Positions 1 to 9,977 of a stretch of DNA of 64,000 bases are shown here, in pieces. Numbering within the stretch: the stretch's first letter is position 1; each line of letters begins with the position of its first letter. The notes below the pieces were generated by a model. That model saw only the letters and a list, made by a program, of their open reading frames with translations. It did no database searches and was not told the origin of the DNA. The stretch comes from Bettongia penicillata ogilbyi. Taxonomy: Eukaryota > Chordata > Mammalia > Diprotodontia > Potoroidae. The translations under genes and the position numbers were made by a program. Location of the stretch: positions 7,815,144 to 7,879,143 of the forward strand of contig JAJHZJ010000496.1 of the NCBI GenBank assembly GCA_023548195.1, written 5' to 3'.

Positions 1-82
1 TACAACCCCACCACCCCATTCCACATATATAAGGAATTCCGTGTAATATATGAATATGTAAAATATATAAGATATGCAATTC

Positions 83-116
83 CATATATATGTGTGTGTA
101 CACACACACACACACA
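83..116. repeat. (TG)n/(CA)n self-complementary microsatellite
   Basis: A TATATGTGTGTG run passes directly into an alternating CA run, so the two halves are inverted complements and could form a small hairpin. It is simple-sequence DNA with no gene signal. Confidence 0.85.
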
Positions 117-1055
117 GCAATAATGAATATTCAGTAAATACTGTTGGTTGTTGAGCCTCTGTCCTCATTCAATAGGAAGATGAACTTTTGGCAATTTATA
201 TGCCCACTGGCAGAAATACCACCTTATTTTCCGAGGTGAGAAGGGGTATGGCAGATAGATGTCCCAATCAGAGAGAAAACCCCAAAGAAGAGGATTCACT
301 GTCATGGGGTGGTTCCATATGGTAATACATGAGATCTGCACAATAGACCCTCTTTACCTTACATAATAGCTACATTTTTGGAAGTTCAAAAGTTTTAGAA
401 TTAAGTCCTATTTCAAAAGAATTTGAAGAGCTCAACTCTTTAAAGAAATTGTGCAATCATCTCTTTTTAATGATCCCAGGGAAGAAGGCTGGATGTATGC
501 TTTCCTTGATATAGGGAACTCACAGGAGAGGAAATACCCTTTATCCACCAAGGAGGGCTGACTCTATTGCTGCACTTAGCCTGAGGCAGGCCAAATATGA
601 CTGACCTTGGGTCCCATGGCTACTATGTATCACAGGCACAACTTTCACCCAGGTCTTTGTGGTTTTGAGACCTGTCCTCTAACCATTATTCTTTGCTCTT
701 TTGTCAGTTTATGTGCTTTCTACTGCATTTTTTGTGTTTCTGGTTTTTTTTTTAATTCACTGGAAATCTAGAAACCTTTATCTTATATAAGTCAACACTT
801 TGATCTGTGCCCTAGTTTAGCTTTTTCTTTTCCTTTCAACACAGGTAAAACAAAGATGAAAAAAAATCTAGATTTTCTTGCCCAGGGTGTGGTAAGATAA
901 ACAGGTCCCATCTGGTTTGGGTTTTCATTTTCCTGATGGAATACCCTGCAAGAAGCGTAGTTAGCCTCGTTCTTACGTTAACAATCAACCCGCCTCCATC
1001 TGTTGGAAGAGGAAAAAGGAGGGATGATGGAGAAGCCCACGGGTGGAATCCTTTC
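117..1055. other. Unassigned single-copy-looking sequence
   Basis: No repeat family, RNA gene or believable coding exon is recognised. The short open frames at the right end have no recognisable protein features. Confidence 0.5.
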
Positions 1056-1212
1056 ATCCTCATTTTCCCCAACTGCAAAATGGCATCATAAAAGCGCCTT
1101 CATTCCAAGGTTGTCAGGATCAAATATAATAATGTTTGTAAAGTGCTTCCATATAAAGTACATGGCACATAGCAAACACTACACAAATGGTATAGTAATA
1201 ATTATTATTAAT
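1056..1212 (+). mobile_element. MIR SINE, 3' part
   Basis: The order CCTCATTTTCCCC, CTGCAAAATGG, a GTTGTCAGGATCAAAT block, GTAAAGTGCTT and a terminal TAATTATTATTA matches the 3' half of MIR in sense orientation. It is diverged and lacks the tRNA head. Confidence 0.75.
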
Positions 1213-1322
1213 TCAACAGTTGGTTCTTCTGGAGGTAGGAGGAGTGGTAGAAGGAATATTGATAATAAAAAATATTGATAATAACTTTTTTTTTTAGTGA
1301 ACACTAGCTTTCTATTAGCCTA

Positions 1323-1617
1323 TGGGGCAGTTAAGTGGTGACGTGGATAGAGTAGGTGGGCCTGGAGTCATCTTCTGAGTTCAAATCTGACCTCAGACAC
1401 TTACTAGCAGTGTGACTCCAGGTAAGTTACTTAACCCTGATGGCCTCAGTTCCTCATCTGTAGAATGAGCCTGGAGAAGTAAAGGGATGTCCTAGAAAAG
1501 GAAGTGGCAAAATACTCCTGGAGAAGGAGAAAGTAAACCACTCCAATATCTTTGCCAATAAAACCCCAGATGGGCTCATGAAGCGTCAGGACTTAAAAAT
1601 GAAGGAAAAATAACAGC
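1323..1617 (+). mobile_element. tRNA-headed marsupial SINE
   Basis: It starts with a degraded GGGGCAGTTAAGTGG head. A GAGTTCAAATCTGACC B-box-like segment, the CORE-type GTGACTCCAGGTAAGT block and the tail CCACTCCAATATCTTTGCCAA follow. The tail ends in an A-rich stretch. The tail is the version seen in several other copies here (15.99, 57.15 and 62.6 kb). Confidence 0.85.
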
Positions 1618-1640
1618 CAACAGTAGTAGAGAAAATTAAT

Positions 1641-1692
1641 CAACCTTTATCAAGCACTTACTATGAGCCAGTAACTCTCCTAAATAAGCATC
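1641..1692 (-). mobile_element. L2 3'-end remnant
   Basis: TTTATCAAGCACTTACTATGAGCCAG is the reverse complement of the L2 3' terminus. The fragment is short and decayed. Confidence 0.4.
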
Positions 1693-1699
1693 AGACAGA

Positions 1700-2080
1700 C
1701 TGATGGATTTTGTGCATATATAAACTTCATACCAAAGACTATGATAATTCATACCAATGGTTGAATAATACAGATTTTTTTTCCCACTTGGTGATTTTAT
1801 TTTATATTTTCTGGAAATAAACAATTATACTTCATTTAGTTGTACTTCATTTAATATTCCCAGAAGAAATGATTCTCTTTTTGAATGTGAGGTCAGGCAA
1901 AATATATTTCCATATAAACCATGTTCCATGTTGCAAAGGAAACAAAAGTAAGTAAAATAAAGAAATTGAAAGAAATACGCTTCAGTATTCACTCAGAGTA
2001 TTTCAGTTTTCTCTCTGAAGGTGGATTATGCTTCATTTATTTATAAATACCCTAATCTTGTAGGCAAAGTTGGCAGCTTA
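1700..2080. other. Unassigned AT-rich sequence
   Basis: No repeat family or coding signal is recognised in this stretch. Confidence 0.5.
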
Positions 2081-2171
2081 ATATATATATGTATATATTA
2101 TATATAACACATATATGTTCATGTATATGTGTGCATATATGTATATGTGCATAAATATATATACATACACA
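2081..2171. repeat. (TA)n/(TATG)n low-complexity tract
   Basis: Interrupted TATATA and TATGTGCATA units of simple-sequence character. Confidence 0.85.
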
Positions 2172-2330
2172 TTTTTCCTTCTTAGTAGCAGTTGAGATGG
2201 CAAGACCTACATCGGTCCTCAAGTCCTCATTCTCCCATAACTCCAAGCTAAAGGTATTTTCTAAAGATAGGTTTTGCTTTGGATGTTCATTAAAAATGTT
2301 ACCTATTAAATTAGGAGTCAACTTGATTTG

Positions 2331-2395
2331 TCTCTACATAGTATTATTATGTCTCTACATAATATTCTACATAGTATATATGTCTCTACATATAT
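2331..2395. repeat. Imperfect short tandem repeat (TCTCTACATA unit)
   Basis: The decamer TCTCTACATA occurs three times within 65 bases (2331, 2352 and 2383) with AT-rich spacers. This is a small local duplication. Confidence 0.7.
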
Positions 2396-2767
2396 AAGCC
2401 ATTACAATGGCTTAATGAAATACCAATATATTGTATGTTTAGTAAGACTGGAGTAGATTATTTTAAGATAAGCAATAAAGAGTTCAGCCATTTGCTTTTA
2501 TAAATGAAATCCTTCTTTAAATTGTATCTTAATTCATGTGTGTGAACTAAATTCACATAAAAAACTAAATAAGGTAACTTTCTAGGTGCTACCTGCACCT
2601 GATACCCCTACTGGGGGAAAAGTAAGGCTCATCCTGGAATCATACAATGGTAAAAGCTGGAAGAGACATTAGAGATGATTTCATCCAGTCTCTTATTTAC
2701 ACAAATGAGAAAATCAAGGCCTGAGGAGAGTAAATGCTTTGCCTGAGGCAAGCTTTCTTCCCTTTTA

Positions 2768-2969
2768 TGCATCCTGGACCCATTTGTCAGGCTGGCAAAG
2801 TCTATGAGCCCCTTCTCAGAATCATATTTTAAGTCAAATAAAATAGGTCACAAAGGGAACAAGTTATGAGTACATAGTTATTAAATTAGTGCCTGGCACA
2901 TCCCAGGCATTTAATCCATAGGTATTAACTGACAGATAAACCTGAATTCATGAACCCCTGGTTAAGAAC
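2768..2969. mobile_element. hAT-like MITE with GTTAAGAAC terminus
   Basis: CTATGAGCCCCTTCTCAGAATCAT-type sequence, AAATAAAATAGG..ACAAAGG and the end ATGAACCCCTGGTTAAGAAC match the element at 42.44 kb. The ends appear to be inverted repeats of GGGGTTCTTAAC type. The class is inferred from these ends only; no transposase is present. Confidence 0.5.
2889..2933 (+). mobile_element. L2 3'-end fragment inside the MITE
   Basis: GTGCCTGGCACATCCCAGGC followed by ATTAACTGAC matches the sense L2 terminus. It lies inside the MITE that itself splits MIR3, giving a three-level nest. Confidence 0.5.
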
Positions 2970-3234
2970 ATGCTGGCATAAGGTCAAACGGAGAATTACT
3001 GGCAGAGCCAGGCTAGAACCCAGGCTTTCTAATTCCAGGTCCTGTGATTTCTAGTGCTCCAAAGCCACCTCCCTGCCCTTGTTGATCTTGGACATGCTGG
3101 CATGTGTGTGCTGAGGGTCAAGGTCATTGCCCCTGTATGTAAAAGTATGATGTCCAAACTATTTTGAAGCACTTAATCTCGTAGTTATGGAAAAATAAGA
3201 TTCATTATGAGGAACCATGACTTCACTATTGTAG

Positions 3235-3322
3235 CTATGCCTTGACCACTGCCTATGGGACCTCAAGTGAGTCACTAAAAGCTGGATGCTCAGTCTGTAA
3301 ATGCCAAGTTGAACCAGATCCT
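3235..3322 (+). mobile_element. MIR3-like remnant
   Basis: GGGACCTCAAGTGAGTCACT, CAGTCTGTAAATG and a following AACCAGAT resemble the central and 3' part of MIR3. It is highly decayed. Confidence 0.45.
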
Positions 3323-3324
3323 CC

Positions 3325-3410
3325 TCAAGGACAGAGATTGTCTTTTGCTTTTCTGTGTATCCTTAGCACTATATGGCACTTAATAAATACTGACTCACTG
3401 ACTGGGCAAA
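3325..3410 (+). mobile_element. L2 3' end
   Basis: AAGGACAGAGATTGTCTTTT, TATCCTTAGCACT and CACTTAATAAATACTGACTC form the L2 terminus in sense, including the TGACTCACTGACT end repeat. Confidence 0.8.
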
Positions 3411-3429
3411 GCTGCTCTCAATTCAAAAA

Positions 3430-3810
3430 TTCTGTTTTTTAAGGGTATTTACAATTTTTAAAAATTACTATGGTATATTGGTTGCTTTTTAGAAAATGAA
3501 ATAGAAAACTCGGTGCTACAAAATAAAAAAAGCAGCAACTAAGAGCCTCTACATTTATCCTCCCACATACTGGCATTTCTGCAGCCAGTGTGATTGCCCA
3601 AAAGGGCAAGGGAGCTTTTTCTACCCTCCTTTACAGCCACAGAGATATTTCATGGGTCATGAATGGTCTTCAATCAAGGTAAATTCAATGAATCAATTGT
3701 GACCAGTCTAGAAGTATGACCTACAATGATGTCTTCTAAAGACACTGGGGTTAATAATGTATGGACACACAGTAATTATAGTGGAAAAATAGAGAAGCAG
3801 TGGAAGAAAT
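3430..3810. other. Unassigned sequence
   Basis: Nothing recognisable was seen in this stretch. Confidence 0.45.
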
Positions 3811-3811
3811 A

Positions 3812-4244
3812 TAGACTTAGAGATGTTGAGTTTATAGGCAATTCTGAGGATGTCTAGTCCACCTCACAACCCATTTTATATAATAATAATAATAATAGCC
3901 AGCATTTATAATATCTTGAAGGTTTACAAAGCACTTTAGAACTATCTCACTTTATCCTCAGAAAATACCTGGGCTGTAGGTGCTATTATTATTCACATTT
4001 TGCAGATGAGGAAACTGAGGTTAGGAGAGCTTAAAAGACTTGCGCAAGTCATCCAGCCAGTAAGTGTCTGAGGCTGGATTTGAACTCCTCTTTTTTCCCC
4101 CTGACTCTGTCTACCATGGGACCACCTAGCTTCCTCAAATATGAAACCATGAGGTTAAATGACTTGCTGAAGTTGTCATCATCAGTGGCGGAACTTGAAC
4201 AGATTCCCTAACTCCATGACTAGTGTCATATCATGCTGCCTGGG
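3812..4244 (-). mobile_element. MIR3, antisense, split by a MIR insertion
   Basis: Left arm: TTAGAGATG..GTCTAGTCCACCTCACAACCCATTTTAT. Right arm from 4135: GAAACCATGAGGTTAAATGACTTGC and GGAACTTGAAC. The arms rejoin as one MIR3 once the MIR at 3881-4134 is removed. Confidence 0.65.
3881..4134 (-). mobile_element. MIR SINE, antisense, nearly full length
   Basis: It opens with TAATAATAATAATAGCCAGC, then GGTTTACAAAGCACTTTAGA, GCAGATGAGGAAACTGAGG, CCAGTAAGTGTCTGAGGCTG and GGACCACCTAGCTTCC. It is well preserved and runs from 3' tail to head. Confidence 0.9.
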
Positions 4245-4625
4245 TCATGTTCTCCTCAGCTGATGTACACTTGGTAGAAGTCATTCTGGTCTCTAAAGCT
4301 GGTGATTAGTCAGTATTAGCACTAGTACTAGTTATGCAAGAATGGAAATTGGACAGTTTAGGGGAGAGGTGGGAGGGGTGGGAGTAAAAACATTTATGAT
4401 AGCTCAGGACCCCAGGGCATTTTCTGTGCCTGGTTGTATGGGAAGCTCAGTCTTTATTTTCCAGTGTATGTATTCCAGTGTTGCCCAGTGGGGGTGTGTC
4501 CTATCTTTGTGCCCCCGTTACCCCAGAAGCTCTGCTGGTTTGTGCTGGGGATGGGCAGCCAGGAACAGCCTTTGATTTGATAGATTACTTAATGAGGTTG
4601 CTGCTGTGCTGATCAGTCTCATTAT
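4245..4625. other. Unassigned sequence
   Basis: No repeat or gene is recognised. A 77-codon open frame at 4342-4575 has no recognisable domain and a composition typical of random DNA. Confidence 0.45.
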
Positions 4626-4631
4626 GAATGC

Positions 4632-4770
4632 ACTAATTGGTACAGTGGGTAGAGTGCTGAGCTTGAAGTCAAGGAGAGCTGAGTTCAAATTTGCTCAGGG
4701 AGACTCTGTAAATCTCTTAACCTTTCTGTATGCCATTATCCTCATCTGTAAACAATGACTCAGATAATAT
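4632..4770 (+). mobile_element. MIR-type SINE
   Basis: GGTACAGTGGGTAGAGTGCT, GAGTTCAAATTTGCTCAGG, CTCTTAACCTTTCTGTATGC and CTCATCTGTAAACAATG follow in MIR order, sense strand. Confidence 0.7.
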
Positions 4771-4854
4771 ATGACACATATTGACAATAAAATGACACAT
4801 CACACAATACATGAAATGAACCTATGATACATTAATATGTCTTGATAAATATTA

Positions 4855-4912
4855 ACATACATAATGTGACATTAACATGCTATGTATGCATGTATTTATG
4901 TATGTATATGTG
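4855..4912. repeat. (TATG)n-type low-complexity tract
   Basis: TATGTATGCATGTATTTATG and similar interrupted units. Confidence 0.6.
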
Positions 4913-4914
4913 GC

Positions 4915-5095
4915 ACATTCTTCACAATAACCTTGTGAGATGGATAGTATGAGAAATATTATCCCTACTTTAAAGAAATAAATTGAGCCTCAGAAAGATT
5001 AAGTGATTTTGCCCAAAGTCATAAGTTTAACAAGTGACACTTTCTAGACCTATATCCAGATTTTCTGGTTGTGTTCTTTGTGCTGTACTACAACT
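4915..5095 (-). mobile_element. MIR SINE, antisense
   Basis: CACAATAACCTTGTGAGATG, TTATCCCTACTTTAAAGAAA and GAGCCTCAGAAAGATTAAG match antisense MIR. Confidence 0.75.
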
Positions 5096-5398
5096 ATAGA
5101 TCCAGAGGGCTAATTAAGTTCAGATCTGAGTGCCAGTCTCTGAGGGTCCTCCAGTCTCCATTTCCAATTAATTGCATTGGATGAAAAAAAAGTATTAAAA
5201 AATAATTTACTTTTCTTTTTACATTTTAATTCTGCTTCTCAGGCATCACAATTTTCCCTTAGACAAGAGCGTTAAAATATTTCGGTCAAAGATTGAGTAG
5301 GAGAGTGTATGAATAGGTGAAAGTTTAGGAGGAGACTATTTGAATACCAATATTCAAACTTCCTACATGGTATTCTGGTTTTTCACTGAAGTTGGGAT
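5096..5398. other. Unassigned sequence
   Basis: Nothing recognisable apart from A-rich runs. Confidence 0.45.
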
Positions 5399-5435
5399 GT
5401 GTGTGTGTGCGTGTGTGCGTGCGCGTATGTGTATG
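5399..5435. repeat. (TG)n microsatellite
   Basis: Alternating GTGTGTGCGTGTGTGCGTGC with CG interruptions; a potential Z-DNA-forming purine-pyrimidine alternation. Confidence 0.9.
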
Positions 5436-5639
5436 CTTTTACATGAAATAATAGAAGATAGTAAAATTGATGGGCCAATCCTTTTGTTGGAGCAGTTATG
5501 ACATGAAAAGACAAAAATCTACAAGGAAAAGTTATGGGGGGGGAAAACCCTAATATTTCTCTAACAATAAAAAAATGAAGTTTCCTGACCATTTACATTT
5601 GCCTGTAGTGTCATGAATATTAGATCAGATTAAAAAAAA

Positions 5640-6470
5640 AAACACTGATGATTTCATAAGGCAACCCCATTTTTGATAAGCTCTGTTAAGACTGCTGTAA
5701 ATATCAGAAAGATTTATGAATTAATTTTCATATCTAAATGACAAAACCTCTAGCACATCCGACATTTCAGCCTCACAGTTAAACTACACGTTTCTTTAGT
5801 ATTCAAGACGCTCCTCATATTTTAGTGCAAAGATTAATGGGAAATGTATTTTTCTGTTGGATAGAATGATAGCATAGCCTTGGTAATTGGCCTCTGGGGG
5901 TACAATAGCAGAATTCAATAGACTCCTTTTTTTGTTCTCTAGTAACAGAATAGGGGGTACAGTTCACCTTTGATATGCTCTTAATCACTGAGTTTCAGCA
6001 TTATAGGTTGTCCATAAAGCAAACATGATTTTTATAGATGGGAAACCATGCATTTGTATAGCTTTTAATACCAAAAAAAAAGGCACACACTAATTTCCAC
6101 CCAACTGTGCTATGATACATGAGTATTAATCATCTATGATTAGTATTAAGTCTGGACCAGACCTGTGTTTTCTTGAATATAAGGAATGCTCCACTGTGAG
6201 AAAACTTCGTCTGCCAACACAAATCAGCATTTCTAATGCAATTTAGAGTTTTAGTTGCTAAGGGGGCATCAAGAGGTTAGATGACAATAGCAGGAAAACC
6301 ACAAGTCATCCTCAATTCTAGACTACATTTAGAGTCCCTGTGTCAGCTTGGTGCTCTCCTCTGTGGTTTATTTATTTCTTCTTCCAATCCAAACCAATGA
6401 TTTCCTTGGTCAGGAATCCCCCTGGACAGAAAATTACCTCTATCAAAGCACATTGGCAACTTTTATGGAA
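5640..6470. other. Repeat-free block, candidate conserved non-coding sequence at 5.69-5.90 kb
   Basis: No interspersed repeat is recognised across more than 800 bases. The part near 5690-5900 has a balanced, motif-rich composition (for example GAATTAATTTTCATATC, AAAGATTAATGG). Conservation cannot be judged without an alignment. Confidence 0.3.
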
Positions 6471-6479
6471 TTTAGAATC

Positions 6480-6570
6480 TTAGTTGATTGGGGCCACAGA
6501 GAGGTTAGGGGTTAGGGTCAAGGTCAGGACTTGAACCCTGGTCATCTTGAATCTGGGACTTATTAAACTG
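6480..6570 (-). mobile_element. MIR remnant, antisense
   Basis: CACAGAGAGGTTAGGGG and AGGACTTGAACCCTGGTC resemble antisense MIR. Decayed and short. Confidence 0.4.
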
Positions 6571-7100
6571 GTCTGACTTTCTATGTTATAGATATTGTGG
6601 GAGTACCTTAAACTAGATCTTGACTCTGGCAACCAGGATGTGCTGGAGGCAGCTCCTTCCTCTGATTATTAAGTTTTCAGAGAGGCTTATGGTAGATGTG
6701 TACAAGCATATAATACACTATAGTATATGTTGCATTATAACAAGTGACTTGTAAAATGGAAGGTGATGGGAGGGCCTCAATCTACTTCACTGGTAGTTGT
6801 CCACACATAGACATCATAGAGACTTTAAACTGTCCTCACTCTGCTGTCTATACCCTAACCATCATCTTCATCTCCCCCCTACCCCCTCCCTCTCCTCAGG
6901 AGTCTGCCTCAGGGCTGTTGGCTCTGACAGGAGTTTTGGCCTTACCTTGGGAAGACTCTACACTATTTCCCAGATGTCTCCACGCTTTGTGCATGAGAAC
7001 CTTCCTCTCTCTTTTGGGGATCCCCTTTATGGGTTTTCTTCCCCCTCGTTGAGAGCAAGGAAATGACTTGTGTGCATATTTTTATATCATTATATTCACA
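6571..7100. other. Unassigned sequence with two overlapping short open frames
   Basis: Frames at 6744-7052 and 6797-7066 overlap, but neither has a recognisable domain. A pyrimidine tract ending in CTCCTCAG (about 6868-6899) resembles a 3' splice site. No matching donor or protein homology is evident. Confidence 0.35.
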
Positions 7101-7104
7101 TACT

Positions 7105-7215
7105 GTAAGCATTTAATGTTCTCTCTGTCTAGTATGTCGTGAGCACTCGAAGATACAGAGACAAATGTTAAGAGAGACTTTCATCTTCTGAGGACAGAAT
7201 GTGTACACAAATAAA
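7105..7215 (-). mobile_element. L2-like remnant, antisense
   Basis: GTGAGCACTCGAAGATACAG followed by ACAAATGTTA and a TGAGGACAGAATGTG block resembles the reverse L2 3' region. Low certainty. Confidence 0.35.
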
Positions 7216-7870
7216 TAACATTATCTTAATTCAGAATAATAATGTGTAGAAATTACATAACACCAAAAATAAAAGTTGAAACTACCAGAAAAAATGGGGG
7301 AATGGCAAGGGATGTGCCTACCCTACTCACAACATCTGTGAGATTTGGAAAAGTGAATTTCTTATACATCTGAGATATCTTTCAGCTTTCCCTTGGCTCT
7401 GACTTTATGATGTCAAAAAGACAAAAAAATTCAATCAATCAGTTACTCTATCTTGAGCATGACTGAATTTCTCACTTTTTAAGTGACCCCTTGGAGCTCA
7501 TTTGAATATACCAAAGCAAAAACAAAACACCATTCCCTGCCCTTCTATCCTTGCTCAGCCTGAGGTAGCAGATCAGCTGAGAGCATAATAAATAGGATGG
7601 TTCATCACAGACATACCATCTTGTCCTTCCAGATGAACCATGGACAAATGGCTCTGATTCAGAGACGTCCCACTGCTGGGGGCATTGTAGATACTGACTA
7701 GTAGTGTCAGATTTGTCCATCTGTTAGAGCTGCTTCCTCATCATCTTTCATGTGAGTGTATGTGTATAGACTTGTCTAGATTACATCCAGCAGGTATGTG
7801 TGTTTATTCTTTGATGGAGCCACATTCTTACTGGAGGGGTGGTCTCTCCACCACCTGTGCACAGAATGAC
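7216..7870. other. Unassigned sequence
   Basis: No repeat family or coding signal is recognised. Confidence 0.45.
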
Positions 7871-7871
7871 A

Positions 7872-8010
7872 ATGATAGTAATAATTTACATTTCTATGGA
7901 GTCTTAAGGTTTACAGAATCACTTTTTGCACAAGCCTCTGAAGGAGATAGTGCTAGCAATTTTATTATCAGATAAGGAAATGGAGGCTCCAGAAAATCCA
8001 AGATTGGAAC
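7872..8010 (-). mobile_element. MIR SINE, antisense, partial
   Basis: GATAGTAATAATTTACATTT, TCTTAAGGTTTACAGAATCA and GATAAGGAAATGGAGGCTCC follow antisense MIR order. Confidence 0.7.
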
Positions 8011-8019
8011 TTAGTTTTT

Positions 8020-8302
8020 CCTGACTCAATTCAGTCATTTTTCTGTTGTGTCTGACTCTGTGAACCCATTTGGAGTTTTCTTGGCAAAAATTCTGGAGTG
8101 GTTTTTACAGATGAAGAAACTGAGGCCAAAAAGGTTAAATGTCTTGCCCAGGGCCACCAGACCAATAGGTATCTGAGGTCAGATTTGAACTCCACACCTG
8201 GTGGAGCTCTCTGTGCACCTAGATGTTTAGCAGCAGCAGTAGCAGCAGCAACAGCTTCTTGACTCCATGACCAACTCTCTACGTACTGCACCATATTATC
8301 TC
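8020..8302 (-). mobile_element. tRNA-headed SINE, antisense, with CAG expansion
   Basis: TGTGTCTGACTCTGTGAACC, ATTTGGAGTTTTCTTGGCAA, GAAGAAACTGAGGCC and GAGGTCAGATTTGAACTCC are the reversed SINE. An imperfect (CAG)n run at 8229-8254 sits inside the head region, apparently a local expansion after insertion. Confidence 0.85.
8229..8254. repeat. Interrupted (CAG)n trinucleotide run
   Basis: GCAGCAGCAGTAGCAGCAGC with interruptions, embedded in the antisense SINE. Confidence 0.8.
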
Positions 8303-8449
8303 AGCATTTGCTACATCAGTGTCCTAGATTATCATCTTTAATACTGTGTGTTGTTATAATGTAATTTTCCTTAACATCTTCATCATTATAGCAAACAACC
8401 AATTGATCTCTACAACCATCCATTGTGGGTAGGTAGCATCATTCCAATT

Positions 8450-8790
8450 TCAGTAAAGCTGCATTATCAATCACTAAATATTCATTTACCAGGCTGATAG
8501 GTGAAATGACAGAACCAAGGCGACATTTAAATGGTATCCTGCTTGCACAATGTGAATATATTAACAGATCCAGTGCAAAACAACTTCAGTGCTCAAATGC
8601 CGAATCGGTTTCTTCTCTTAAGCAGAAGACAACCATCACATTTCCCAGTTAGCTCCAAGAAGAGACAATTTTCCTAATTAGATGTTTCTGAACTTCATTT
8701 GCCAGTCCCATCCAGATCAGACAACATGGTGAGATAGCTTCCTTTACTAGATGCCAGTCAGCTGGTGTGGCTGCCGGCCCCCAAGAGGTG
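8450..8790. promoter_or_regulatory. Candidate conserved non-coding element
   Basis: This block has no recognisable repeat. It carries homeodomain-type motifs, including the palindromic CTAATTAG at 8674-8681 and AATATTCATTTACC near 8478. Base use is balanced and no long open frame is present. The regulatory role is an inference. Confidence 0.35.
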
Positions 8791-9132
8791 AGATGGGCTT
8801 TCTGGGATTCACACAACTATGCTCACAGGTCAAGTTGCAAAGGCAAAGCTTACAGACTTTATCTCAGCATGGAAGGTTCACAAGACACAGCCATCTTTTC
8901 TAAGAGAAAACTGGTAATTCACTCAATTTATTTTACAGTTGTCCTGACCCACATTCTTTCATGTACAAGGGCTTTTAGAGTGTTACAGAGTACTTTAATG
9001 GAGGGAAATAATTCTGTTCGTAACCTAATTACTAATAAGTAATTATCATGTTGTGTGAAGGGCTGAAATCATTACAACCACTCAGACTCACATAGTATCT
9101 TGCAGCTGGTGCATTGGATCTTTGAGAGGGAA
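8791..9132. other. Unassigned sequence
   Basis: No repeat or coding signal is recognised. A 91-codon open frame at 8767-9042 has no identifiable domain. Confidence 0.4.
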
Positions 9133-9201
9133 AACATATGTATGTGTATGCACACGCACACGTATATACATATAATGTATTACACATATGTGTATATGTA
9201 T
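9133..9201. repeat. (CATA)n/(TG)n microsatellite, left part
   Basis: ACATATGTATGTGTATGCAC and similar units run up to the left end of the putative LTR. Similar sequence resumes at 9777, so the microsatellite is probably the insertion target. Confidence 0.8.
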
Positions 9202-9776
9202 TGTCATGATTGAAATTAAGGTAAACTGAAAGACAAGGTTCTAAACATGATCAATTTATTAATTAGGTCAGCAGTAACCAATACATTGGGTCAGTGGCAT
9301 TTCTGAATGACCAAGGGCCCTGAGTGAGGGTTGACAGCATCTTTTTATAACAATTAGCAAGATGACAAAGCAAAATCTCCACTCTTATTAGAGTGTCTTC
9401 TTCTGATTGACCTGACATTTCATCATGAGAGGAAGCTGGTTAAGTTACCTCAGCTCCTTCCCAACACTTGATCCCTACAAGATGAGAATACATTTCTAGT
9501 GGTAGGATTAGTCTGCAGAGGGGCAGAACTGGGGAGAGAGAGCCTGAAATGTCTTTGATCCCATCACCTTGAAGGTTAACAACAGAGATTGAATTCAATC
9601 CTAAGTGGAGTTATAAGACAAAAGTTTGTTCTTTAAGCAAGTTTCTGCTGAATGTAGGTGAGGGGCGAAGTTACAGAAGTAAGGAATTTGGACTTACAAG
9701 GTGTTCAAGAGTATTAAACCCATATCAACTTGATTAAGTTTTTAAAATATAATTAATATCAATTTTCAGCTTGACA
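9202..9776 (-). mobile_element. Probable solo LTR of an endogenous retrovirus
   Basis: The 575-base block begins TGTCA and ends TGACA, a perfect 5-base inverted terminal repeat with the TG..CA ends of LTRs. Read on the minus strand it carries a TATAAAAAG box (9341-9349 region) and about 85 bases later an AATAAA signal (plus-strand TTTATT at 9255-9260), as in U3-R-U5 order. Similar microsatellite sequence flanks both sides. The flanking 4-mers GTAT and GTGT would be an imperfect target duplication. No gag, pol or env sequence adjoins it. I do not recognise the family. A non-autonomous DNA element is the main alternative. Confidence 0.6.
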
Positions 9777-9977
9777 GTGTGCATATATACATATACATAT
9801 CTTTATAAGACTTGCAAGGGAAAGGAAAAAGGGTAACCTTTCTTCATTCCTGCCACTATGGCAACACATACATGCACACATGTGTGTATATGTACATATG
9901 TGTGTGCATGCATGCATACATACATTGTCTATATACACATGTATCTGTGAATACATTCACATATATACATATCTTTT
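9777..9977. repeat. (CATA)n/(TG)n microsatellite, right part
   Basis: GTGTGCATATATACATATAC resumes directly after the LTR end. A second tract of ACATACATGCACACATGTGT lies at 9866-9977. The open frames here consist only of repeat-encoded residues. Confidence 0.8.

Larger units (their letters stand above)
2638..3080 (-). mobile_element. MIR3 SINE, antisense, split by later insertions
   Basis: The left part (2638-2762) reads as antisense MIR3: GAATCATACAATGGTAAAAG, then GGAAGAGACATTAGAGATGA and GAAAATCAAGGCC. The right part (2975-3080) continues with GGCAGAGCCAGGCTAGAACCCAGG. About 200 bases of other elements separate the two parts. Confidence 0.75.

Noticed and set aside
6505..6520. Telomere-like GGTTAGGGGTTAGGG
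   Set aside because: Only two imperfect units, within a decayed MIR; no interstitial telomere array.
6744..7066. Candidate exon after a CTCCTCAG acceptor-like site
   Set aside because: Two overlapping frames with no protein features and no clear donor; the pyrimidine tract alone is weak evidence.
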